A DNA stretch of 6,001 nt from Acetobacteraceae bacterium (GTDB lineage Bacteria > Pseudomonadota > Alphaproteobacteria > Acetobacterales > Acetobacteraceae), in assembly GCA_019237355.1 (NCBI GenBank), contig JAFAHH010000772.1, positions 1-6,001 on the forward strand, read 5' to 3'. This document shows, one piece after another, positions 1-5,422 of the stretch; the stretch's first letter is position 1, and every line of letters begins with the position of its first letter. The notes beneath the pieces are model-generated. The model had not been told where the DNA came from and made no database searches. It saw only the letters and a list, made by a program, of their open reading frames with translations. The translations under genes and the position numbers were made by a program.

Positions 1-1091
1 CCATAGGGGCATTGCTCGCCCTGTTGTTAGTGTCCTCAGCACTGGCACGGCAGGCGGATCCACCCCCGGGTACCCCTGATGTAAGGGGCGTTGTGGAGCT
101 CGAGGCGAGCAGCCCCGGAGATATTTCCGTCCGACTTGCCGAAGATATCGCGAGCGTCGTCGATGACGGCCTGACCCGCCGCGTGCTGCCGGTCATCGGA
201 AAGGGCGGTTTGCAGACCTTGGCGGACCTGGTGGGTCTGCGCGGTATCGACCTCGCCATCGTCCAAACCGACGTGCTCGAATATGCCGCCCAGCAAAGGC
301 TGCTTCCAGATCTCGACCGCGTTACTTATGTAACGAAGCTCCCGGAACAAGACTTCCACCTGCTCGCCCGCCCCGAGATCAAGAATGTCAACGATCTGGC
401 CAATTTGCCGGTAAACGTGGACATTCGCGGCAGCGCAACTTCGATCACTGCAGGTCGTTTGTTCCAGGTGCTTAAGGTTACGCCTGTTATCAATAATGAC
501 CGCCAAGATAGTGCGATGGAGAAGCTGCGGAAGGGGGAAATCGCCGCCGTCGCCCTGGTGGGCGCCAAGCCCGCGCGGCTGTTTCAGTCGCTCAAGCCGG
601 AGGATGGATTGCATTTCGTGGCCATCCCGTATGATCCGGCCACAAATCCTTATATACCGGCGTCCCTCACCGCCGAGGATTACCCTAGTTTGCTGGGAAA
701 GGGTGAGCCGGTTGAAACCGTAGCGGTCAGCACGGTGCTCCTGGTCGCCAATCTCCAGCCTCGCTCGGATCGCTATCGCAATGCGGCGAACGTCGTTGAC
801 ACCCTGTTCACCCAATTCCAGCTTCTGAGCGAACCGGGCCACCTTCCGCAATGGCGCGAAGTCAACGTCGCGGCAGAGCTTCCTGGCTGGCGGCGCTTTC
901 CTCCCGCCGAGCAATGGCTCCGGCGCAATGCGCCGGTTGCTGCGCAAACCAGTCCGCAAGACCTGAAAGCGGCTTTTTCCGCCTTCATCGATAAGCGCCA
1001 GCAAGTGATCGGCGGCCCCGCCATGTCGCAGGAACAGAAGGATGAGCTCTTCCAGAACTTCTTGCGCTGGAGCGGCGGCCACGCGCAATAG
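1..1091 (+). CDS. TAXI-family TRAP transporter solute-binding protein (5' end outside window)
   Basis: Predicted exported solute-binding protein of the TAXI (TRAP-associated extracytoplasmic immunogenic) family, which captures small organic acids or amino acids for TRAP permeases. The frame is open from base 3 and ends at TAG 1089-1091. The first visible residues (IGALLALLLVSSALARQA) are the hydrophobic core and cleavage region of a signal peptide. The basic n-region is missing, so the true start is probably left of the window and the TTG at 12 is an unlikely start. Family-like features are a glycine-rich segment after the first strand (VIGKGGLQTLADL), GIDLAIVQTDVLEYA, then HLLARPEIKNVNDLANLPVNVDIRGSAT, which matches the usual 'ADLKGKRVSLGxxGSGT' region. 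The last 80 or so residues (PGWRRFPPAEQWLRR, then a charged helix) extend beyond the core fold. The ligand cannot be told. No TRAP permease is visible. The ABC binding-protein gene follows after 63 bases, probably co-transcribed. Confidence 0.85.
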   Translation, partial: IGALLALLLVSSALARQADPPPGTPDVRGVVELEASSPGDISVRLAEDIASVVDDGLTRRVLPVIGKGGLQTLADLVGLRGIDLAIVQTDVLEYAAQQRLLPDLDRVTYVTKLPEQDFHLLARPEIKNVNDLANLPVNVDIRGSATSITAGRLFQVLKVTPVINNDRQDSAMEKLRKGEIAAVALVGAKPARLFQSLKPEDGLHFVAIPYDPATNPYIPASLTAEDYPSLLGKGEPVETVAVSTVLLVANLQPRSDRYRNAANVVDTLFTQFQLLSEPGHLPQWREVNVAAELPGWRRFPPAEQWLRRNAPVAAQTSPQDLKAAFSAFIDKRQQVIGGPAMSQEQKDELFQNFLRWSGGHAQ

Positions 1092-1142
1092 CCGGCGGAT
1101 CCCCTCACCTCCGGCGCCCTATCGTTCCGTTAACGAGGCCGC

Positions 1143-1147
1143 AGAGG
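1143..1147 (+). promoter_or_regulatory. ribosome-binding site supporting the GTG start at 1155
   Basis: AGAGG lies 7 bases before the GTG at 1155. It supports this non-ATG start, which also gives a complete signal peptide. The remainder of the 63-base gap between the two binding-protein genes shows no convincing terminator or promoter, which favours one transcript. Confidence 0.6.
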
Positions 1148-1154
1148 TTTCACC

Positions 1155-2744
1155 GTGAACTTAGCCCAGGCTTGGGTACTCCCCCTCGCTTTCCTTTGGC
1201 TTGGCAGCGCGGCGATGGCGCAGCCTATGGCACAGGCCACGCCAAAGCGCGGTGGCACGCTCGTGTTTGCAGTCGATTCGGAGCCGGCAAATTACGATTG
1301 CCACGCCAATGTGTCGTTCGCCTTCCTGCATCCGGTGGCGCCGCACTATTCCACCCTGCTGAAATTCGATACCGCAAATTATCCCCAAATCGTTGGCGAC
1401 CTCGCGCAATCCTGGAGCATTTCGCCAGACCGCCGCACCTACACCTTCAAGCTGCATCCAGGCATTTTGTTCCATAATGGGACCAAGCTTACCTCGGCCG
1501 ATGTGAAGGCAAGTTATCAGCGGATCATTGCACCGCCTCCGGGAGTAGTCTCCTCCCGCCAGGTCGACTATGCGTCGATCGCCAGCATCGAAACTCCTGA
1601 TCCGCTGACCGTGGTGTTTCATCTGCAATGGCCGGACGCATCCATGCTGGCCAATTTCGCTTCTCCGTGGAACTGCATCTATAGCGCCGTGAAGCTTGCG
1701 GAGGACCCGCAATTTCCCAAGACCCATGTCCTGGGTAGCGGCCCGTTCGTATTCATTCGCCATGACAGCGGCAAACGCTGGATTGGCAAGCGCTGGGACG
1801 GTTATTTCCTGCCCGGCAAGCCCTATCTCGATGCGTATGAGGCCGATTTCATAAGCGGCAGCGCCGTCGTGAAAGCGCTGGAGACCGGCCGGGTGATGGC
1901 GGAGTTTCGCAGTATCACACCGGAAGAGCGCGATGAGCTTACGCACGCGATGGGCGAGCGGATCTCGCTTTATGAGAGTCCCTGGATTATCGATCTCTTG
2001 CTTGTACTCAACACGCAGCAGCCGCCCTTTAACGATGTGCGCGTCCGGCGCGCGATTTCGCTTGCGATCGATCGCTGGGGCATGGCCCAAAGCCTCTCGT
2101 CCAGCACCTTCCTAAAATACGCGGGCGGCCTAATGCGCCCGGGATCGGCATTCAGCATACCTGAGGCGGAGCTGATCGAGTTGCCTGGCTTCTCCCATGA
2201 TATTGCAGCCTCCCGCGCGGAAGCGCGCCGGCTTCTCGCGGAAGCTGGAGTGCCGAAGCTGAGCTTCACGCTTACGAATCGCGATATCCCGGTCCCGTAC
2301 GGGCCGGCTGCCGAGGCCGTGATCGCCGCGTGGCGGGAAATCGGTGTGAGTGTCACGCAGCAAAAGTTGAATACGAAAGATTGGCAATCGGCCCTTGAGA
2401 GCGGCCATTTCGCCGCTGCATTCGACTTTTCGGGAGATTACTTCGACGACCCGACCCTGCAGCTTACAAAATATGTGTCGCGCGACCTTTCGCCTGTGAA
2501 TTACGGCCGTTCAACGGATCGTGTGCTCGACGCGCTTTACGTAGGCCAAGCAATTACGCCGAACCTGCCGCAGCGGACGAAGGTGGTCCGGGAGTTCGAG
2601 CGGCGGGCGCTCGAGCAAGCCTATACTGTCCCGATCCTTTGGTGGGACCGCATCGTGGTAACCGAGTCGAATGTCCGCGGCTGGAATATGACTCCAAGCC
2701 ATTACATCGGCCAGGACCTCACTGACGTCTGGCTTGAGCATTGA
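1155..2744 (+). CDS. ABC transporter substrate-binding protein, peptide/nickel family 5 (SBP_bac_5)
   Basis: Periplasmic binding protein of ABC importers for peptides, nickel chelates, opines or glycosides; 529 residues, the usual family length. Residues 1-22 form a signal peptide with a hydrophobic stretch (WVLPLAFLWLGSAAMA) and a likely cut after AMA-22. The mature start, KRGGTLVFAVDSEP (31-44), is typical of the family. The family signature follows at about 96-124 (YTFKLHPGILFHNGTKLTSADVK...), where substrate-binding proteins of this type have 'FxLRxGVKFHDGxPLTAxDV'. Later blocks that fit are the hinge region around LGSGPFVF, VRRAISLAIDR (about 297-307) and a C-terminal WNMTPSHY segment. 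No lipobox is seen at the cut site, so the mature protein is probably free in the periplasm. The start is GTG with AGAGG 7 bases upstream. No permease or ATPase gene is visible, so it is either an orphan or its partners lie elsewhere. The ligand is unknown. Confidence 0.92.
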   Translation: MNLAQAWVLPLAFLWLGSAAMAQPMAQATPKRGGTLVFAVDSEPANYDCHANVSFAFLHPVAPHYSTLLKFDTANYPQIVGDLAQSWSISPDRRTYTFKLHPGILFHNGTKLTSADVKASYQRIIAPPPGVVSSRQVDYASIASIETPDPLTVVFHLQWPDASMLANFASPWNCIYSAVKLAEDPQFPKTHVLGSGPFVFIRHDSGKRWIGKRWDGYFLPGKPYLDAYEADFISGSAVVKALETGRVMAEFRSITPEERDELTHAMGERISLYESPWIIDLLLVLNTQQPPFNDVRVRRAISLAIDRWGMAQSLSSSTFLKYAGGLMRPGSAFSIPEAELIELPGFSHDIAASRAEARRLLAEAGVPKLSFTLTNRDIPVPYGPAAEAVIAAWREIGVSVTQQKLNTKDWQSALESGHFAAAFDFSGDYFDDPTLQLTKYVSRDLSPVNYGRSTDRVLDALYVGQAITPNLPQRTKVVREFERRALEQAYTVPILWWDRIVVTESNVRGWNMTPSHYIGQDLTDVWLEH

Positions 2745-2789
2745 TCGCGCTTGGCGGCAGCGCCGCTTTAGATCGAATGAGATGCCGGC
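2745..2789. other. convergent intergenic gap with a weak terminator-like hairpin
   Basis: Forty-five bases separate the stop of the ABC binding-protein gene (TGA 2742-2744) from the stop of the kinase gene (TAA, complement of 2790-2792). Bases 2754-2766 form a GC-only hairpin (GCGGC, loop AGC, GCCGC) followed on the plus strand by TTTA. A second one, CCGGC-TTAT-GCCGG at 2785-2798, spans the kinase stop codon. Neither has a proper T-run on either strand, so intrinsic termination is possible but weakly supported. Bases 2769-2789 also match the end of the lactonase gene (see the repeat entries). Confidence 0.35.
2769..2789. repeat. short direct repeat, copy 1 (after the ROK kinase gene)
   Basis: This 21-base stretch, beginning TAGATCGAATG, matches 3578-3598 at 19 of 21 positions in the same orientation. 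The differences are A/G at the 12th base and G/C at the 20th. This copy is in the convergent gap and does not encode anything evident. Confidence 0.5.
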
Positions 2790-3527
2790 TTATGCCGGGA
2801 ACACTTCCTGCAGGCGAGGGTCCCAGAGCTTCACGCCGCCGGTGATTCCTGCTTTGTTGGGTACGATCTTAACCCCTTCCGGCAAAACCTGGTCGATCGC
2901 CTTGGCGTTGCCGCCGCCGATATAGAGCACCTGATAGGTCGTCAGTACGCTGATCTGCCGGATTACCCGGTCCAATCGCTTATTCCAGCGTCTTGGCCCG
3001 ACCTTTTGCAATGCGGCGTTGCCGATATATTGATCGTAGGTCTTATCTTTGCGGGCGGGGTGCTGGCCCAACTCGAGCTGTGGCCCCAAGACACCATTGC
3101 GAAACAGTGCAAACCCCATCCCCGTACCTAAGGTGATCACACACTCAATGCCGTGCCCGGTGATGACGCCGAGCGCCTGAACACTCGCATCATTCAGGAG
3201 CCGGGCCGGCCGGCCGAGCTGTTCGGATAGGTTTTGCGCGAGAGGGAAGCCGCGCCATTGCTCGGTCCCGAGATTTGGCGCGGTCAGCACGGCTCCATCC
3301 CGAACCACGCCGGGGAAGCCGATCGAAATACGATCGAACTCCCCTAGCTTTCCGGCCAAATCCAGCAGAAGGGGCACGACCTTATCGGGCCAGGCAGGAT
3401 GCGGCGTATCCACTCGCTCCGGCCCAGCAATCATCACGCCGCTCGGGTCGAGGGTGCCGGCCTTCAGCCGGGTGCCTCCAATATCGATCGCCAGCGTGCG
3501 TGGCCCTTGCGGCGCTCCTACATCCAT
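2790..3527 (-). CDS. ROK-family sugar kinase, polyphosphate-glucokinase (PPGK)-like
   Basis: Predicted cytoplasmic glucokinase that phosphorylates glucose to glucose 6-phosphate with polyphosphate and/or ATP; 245 residues, normal for the PPGK subgroup. Visible motifs are the phosphate-binding loop DIGGT at 15-19, a sugar-site segment SIGFPG (68-73), LND at 111-113 with Asp113 as the expected catalytic base, a second phosphate loop LGTGMG (133-138), ELGQHPARKDKTYDQYIG at 152-169, and IGGGNA at 203-208. The cysteine-rich zinc motif of classical ROK repressors and kinases is absent, and the KTYDQYIG segment is characteristic of PPGK-like proteins, which favours that subgroup. The ATG at 3527 is preceded by AAGGGGG (complement of 3532-3538), an excellent ribosome-binding site. 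It is the last gene of the operon, directly behind the lactonase gene. Donor preference and exact sugar cannot be read from sequence, so no symbol is given; ppgK is the nearest. Confidence 0.85.
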   Translation of the reverse strand: MDVGAPQGPRTLAIDIGGTRLKAGTLDPSGVMIAGPERVDTPHPAWPDKVVPLLLDLAGKLGEFDRISIGFPGVVRDGAVLTAPNLGTEQWRGFPLAQNLSEQLGRPARLLNDASVQALGVITGHGIECVITLGTGMGFALFRNGVLGPQLELGQHPARKDKTYDQYIGNAALQKVGPRRWNKRLDRVIRQISVLTTYQVLYIGGGNAKAIDQVLPEGVKIVPNKAGITGGVKLWDPRLQEVFPA

Positions 3528-4476
3528 AATTCCCCCTTACCCGCCTGCTGCACCCTTGGGTATTTACATAGAGCGCATAGATCGAATGGGATGCCGCCAT
3601 GAATAGACGGTTGCGCCACCTTGCCCCGAAGCAGAGATTAGCGCAGCGTTCTGGCAAGGCAATATGGCCGATTGGTTCGCCCGCTGGGTTGAATACCCGC
3701 ACTCCGTCGAGTTCAGGCTCGCCCATACCCCAGCCACACCAGAGATTGCCGTCACTGTCGCACCGGAAGCCATCCGGCGTGCCGGGGCCCGCATCGATCA
3801 GCACGCGGCTATTCGTAAGCCTAGCGCCATCATCGGCCACATCGAAGACACGTATCTTGCGGGGTGTTGTGCGCGACTCCACCACGTACAGCTTGCTCTC
3901 ATCGGGAGAGAAGGCAAGTCCATTGGGGCCGACTATATCATCTGCGACGATTGTGGCCCGGGCCGTTCGCGAGTCTAGGCGATAGACATTCGTGCCGATT
4001 TCCGGCGCGGCGATCTGCCCTTCGTAATAGCTCATAATGCCAAAAGGCGGGTCGGTAAACCAGATCGTCTCATCTGATTTCACGACGATATCGTTCGGCG
4101 AGTTCAAGCGCTTGCCTTCGAACCGGTCCATGAGCACCGTAATCGACCCATCGTACTCGGTACGGGTGATCCGCCTCGCTTCGTGCTCGCATGAGACCAA
4201 GCGGCCTTGGCGGTCGCGGGTATTGCCGTTTGCATTATTGGAGGGCTTACGGAAAACCGAAACCGCCCCGGTCTCCTCCTCCCATTTCATGACGCGATTA
4301 TTGGGGATGTCGCTCCAGAGAAGGAAGCGCCCGTCCCCGAACCAAACCGGACCTTCGCACCAGCGGCACCCGGTCGCCAGGCGCTCGACCGCCGCCAGAG
4401 GGAGCCGGTACTGGTTGAAGCTGGAGTTTAGCACCTGAACCGCCGGGTCAGGATAGCGCTCGCTTGGCTCCCACAT
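3382..4476 (-). CDS. SMP-30/gluconolactonase-family sugar lactonase, 3' end probably frameshifted
   Basis: Metal-dependent six-bladed beta-propeller lactonase that hydrolyses glucono-1,5-lactone or a related sugar lactone. It has no signal peptide, so it is cytoplasmic. The expected metal and active-site residues are present: Glu41 in EGPVW, Asn128 in NSPND, Asn185 in GPNGLAF and Asp235 in GTPDG. The ATG at 4476 has AAGGGGA (complement of 4484-4490) 7 bases upstream. The conserved C-terminus YALYVNTQG ends at residue 308 (base 3553). As read, the frame then runs on for 56 arginine- and cysteine-rich residues, 146 bases into the kinase gene, and stops at 3382. That tail looks like out-of-frame translation. 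Skipping the T at 3552 instead gives NTQGAAGG and TAA (complement of 3537-3539), for a 312-residue protein. I consider the domain assignment secure and the tail spurious. Its neighbours (gluconokinase, glucokinase) favour gluconolactone as substrate, by inference. Confidence 0.88.
   Translation of the reverse strand: MWEPSERYPDPAVQVLNSSFNQYRLPLAAVERLATGCRWCEGPVWFGDGRFLLWSDIPNNRVMKWEEETGAVSVFRKPSNNANGNTRDRQGRLVSCEHEARRITRTEYDGSITVLMDRFEGKRLNSPNDIVVKSDETIWFTDPPFGIMSYYEGQIAAPEIGTNVYRLDSRTARATIVADDIVGPNGLAFSPDESKLYVVESRTTPRKIRVFDVADDGARLTNSRVLIDAGPGTPDGFRCDSDGNLWCGWGMGEPELDGVRVFNPAGEPIGHIALPERCANLCFGARWRNRLFMAASHSIYALYVNTQGCSRRVRGNYGCRSAARATHAGDRYWRHPAEGRHPRPERRDDCWAGASGYAASCLAR
3532..3538 (-). 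promoter_or_regulatory. ribosome-binding site of the ROK kinase gene, overlapping the expected lactonase stop
   Basis: On the minus strand the sequence reads GTAAGGGGGAATT followed by the ATG at 3527. AAGGGGG is a strong Shine-Dalgarno match, 4 bases from the ATG. Its first two bases are also part of the TAA (complement of 3537-3539) that would end the lactonase gene in its expected frame. This arrangement is typical of translationally coupled genes. Confidence 0.7.
3551..3555 (-). other. probable one-base frameshift near the 3' end of the lactonase gene
   Basis: On the minus strand, CAA GGG TGC AGC AGG CGG GTA encodes QGCSRRV in the open frame. Without the T at 3552 it reads CAA GGG GCA GCA GGC GGG TAA, giving QGAAGG and a stop. 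From family knowledge, members usually end in 'YALYVNTxGA' plus a few residues. An inserted base (natural, or a sequencing or assembly error) explains this better than a real long overlap. Confidence 0.65.
3578..3598. repeat. short direct repeat, copy 2 (inside the lactonase 3' coding end)
   Basis: This stretch matches 2769-2789 at 19 of 21 bases. On the minus strand it encodes the conserved AASHSIY segment of the lactonase. This copy is under coding constraint, so if the two are related by descent it is probably the source and the copy after the kinase gene the derivative. Confidence 0.5.
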
Positions 4477-4484
4477 CGCAAAGT

Positions 4485-4499
4485 CCCCTTCGCTAGGGG
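4485..4499 (-). promoter_or_regulatory. hairpin containing the lactonase ribosome-binding site
   Basis: In the 44-base gap between the DUF962 stop (4521) and the lactonase ATG (4476), the minus-strand transcript can form CCCCT-loop AGCGA-AGGGG. The 3' arm is most of the Shine-Dalgarno AAGGGGA (complement of 4484-4490). Folding would partly hide the ribosome-binding site. The stem is only five pairs, so the effect is uncertain. Confidence 0.4.
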
Positions 4500-4520
4500 C
4501 AGATTATGCTGGCCGGGTGC

Positions 4521-4835
4521 TTACGTCAGCCCTGCGCTGTCAAGATGCGAGCGCAGGCGCCCACTCAGCGCAAGCACGAGCATGCGGAAATCGCTGGCGA
4601 GAGACCAGAAAGGATGTCCAAAGGTCTGGGGCTGGTTGTGCTCCACCCCGAGATGCGCGCCCCATGCGAGCCCATACCCGGCCACTGGAGCCGCGGCCAG
4701 CCAGCGCCAGTCCCGCCGGGCGATTCCAGCGCCGATACAAGCGAGCGCGGCCAGGCTGCCTACGTAGTGGAGGGCGCGCGTCTCCGGCCGGGAATGGGCG
4801 CGCAGATATTGTGGCCAGAATTCTTCGTACCTCAT
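4521..4835 (-). CDS. DUF962/Mpo1-like small membrane protein
   Basis: A 104-residue protein of the DUF962 (YGL010w/Mpo1-like) family. The yeast member is an iron-dependent dioxygenase of fatty-acid alpha-oxidation in the ER; bacterial members are largely uncharacterised, so a lipid role here is only possible. Matching segments are MRYEEFWPQYLRAHSRPETRALHYVGS (1-27), GAHLGVEHNQPQTFGHPFWSLASDFRM (59-85) and a terminal SGRL. Histidines at 14, 23, 61, 66 and 74 include likely metal ligands. Two hydrophobic stretches (about 24-39 and 45-63) suggest two membrane segments. The ATG at 4835 is chosen because it overlaps the gluconokinase stop as ATGA, has AAGGGAG 8 bases upstream, and starts with the family motif. 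The frame is open back to a TTG at 4862, which is less likely. It ends at TAA (complement of 4521-4523). Its place in a sugar operon is unexplained. Confidence 0.85.
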   Translation of the reverse strand: MRYEEFWPQYLRAHSRPETRALHYVGSLAALACIGAGIARRDWRWLAAAPVAGYGLAWGAHLGVEHNQPQTFGHPFWSLASDFRMLVLALSGRLRSHLDSAGLT

Positions 4836-5422
4836 CGGCCTCGCTCCCTTGCAGCAAGGCAACCGAGTATCTCAAGCACAACATCGTGGGGAGTCTTCGC
4901 AACGTCAACCACGATGGAATTTTCCTCCGGCCCAGGTTCCTCGAGCGTTGCGAACTGGCTCTCGAGCAGCTTCACCGGCATGAAATGCTCGTGGCGGGCC
5001 GCCATGCGCCTTTCAATCAGGTCATACGATCCTTTCAGGTAAACCAACGCGACATCCGGCCGGTCCCCGATTAATATTTTACGGTATTGCCGCTTGAGTG
5101 CCGAGCAGGCGACAACGCCGGACTGGTGCTGGGCGCGCCAGCGGTCGATCACCGCGGCAATTGCCTCGAGCCACGGTTGGCGGTCGGCATCATTCAAGGG
5201 AATCCCCTGGCGCATCTTGGCGATATTTGCAGGCGGATGGAGCTCGTCGCCTTCCTGGAAGCGCCAGCGCATCACCATTGCCAGTAGCGCGGCTGCCGTG
5301 GTCTTCCCGGAAGCCGAAACCCCCATGACCACGACGACCGCCGGACCGCGCGGCCGAGGTGCTCCTTCCGCCCAGATGGCCCGTGCTTCGCGCTCGAGAT
5401 CTTCGGCGTGGGTCTCAGGCAT
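4832..5422 (-). CDS. gntK: gluconokinase (ATP:gluconate 6-phosphotransferase)
   Basis: Cytoplasmic enzyme converting D-gluconate and ATP to 6-phosphogluconate, the entry to the oxidative pentose phosphate and Entner-Doudoroff routes. The protein has 196 residues. The P-loop is GVSASGKT at 34-41, with SAS where most members have SGS. Then come GDELHPPANIAKMRQGIPLNDADRQPWL, the gluconate-binding signature, ACSALKRQYRKIL, and RHEHFMPVKLLESQFATLEEP, all typical of the thermoresistant gluconokinase family. About 20 residues more than usual precede the P-loop, in a charged segment (THAEDLEREARAIW). I chose the ATG at 5422 because AGAGGAAG (complement of 5429-5436) lies 6 bases upstream and because it overlaps the rpiA stop by only 8 bases. 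The open frame reaches a GTG at 5521, which would overlap rpiA by over 100 bases. It ends at TGA (complement of 4832-4834), overlapping the next gene as ATGA. Confidence 0.95.
   Translation of the reverse strand: MPETHAEDLEREARAIWAEGAPRPRGPAVVVVMGVSASGKTTAAALLAMVMRWRFQEGDELHPPANIAKMRQGIPLNDADRQPWLEAIAAVIDRWRAQHQSGVVACSALKRQYRKILIGDRPDVALVYLKGSYDLIERRMAARHEHFMPVKLLESQFATLEEPGPEENSIVVDVAKTPHDVVLEILGCLAARERGR
4844..4859 (-). promoter_or_regulatory. ribosome-binding site of the DUF962 gene, partly within a hairpin
   Basis: AAGGGAG (complement of 4844-4850) lies 8 bases before the ATG at 4835 and decides that start. On the minus strand CCTTG-CTG-CAAGG (4847-4859) can fold into a five-pair hairpin whose 3' arm takes in AAGG of the Shine-Dalgarno. 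The hairpin is inside the end of the gluconokinase gene, so ribosomes translating that gene would open it. This fits translational coupling through the ATGA overlap. Confidence 0.45.

Noticed and set aside
36..1088. Long minus-strand open frame (350 codons) opposite the TAXI gene
   Set aside because: It lies wholly antisense to a recognisable exported protein, has no family-like segments and no clear ribosome-binding site. Long antisense frames are common in GC-rich DNA.
1161..2090. Minus-strand open frame of 309 codons opposite the ABC binding-protein gene
   Set aside because: Low-complexity, Arg/His/Gly-rich product with no recognisable domain, antisense to a full-length, well-matched gene.
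2753..2798. Bidirectional intrinsic terminator between the convergent genes
   Set aside because: Two GC-rich hairpins are present, but neither is followed by a real T-run on either strand, so I kept it only as a weak note on the gap.
3545..3565. Programmed ribosomal frameshift at the lactonase end
   Set aside because: There is no recognisable slippery heptamer or stimulatory structure, and a plus-one shift for the last few residues would serve no evident purpose. A simple base insertion is a better explanation.
3599..4438. Several plus-strand frames of 74-133 codons opposite the lactonase gene
   Set aside because: The lactonase carries every expected active-site residue on the other strand; these frames encode composition-biased peptides only.
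4506..5074. Two overlapping plus-strand frames of about 180 codons opposite the DUF962 and gntK genes
   Set aside because: Both are shadows of the minus-strand genes with no domain resemblance.
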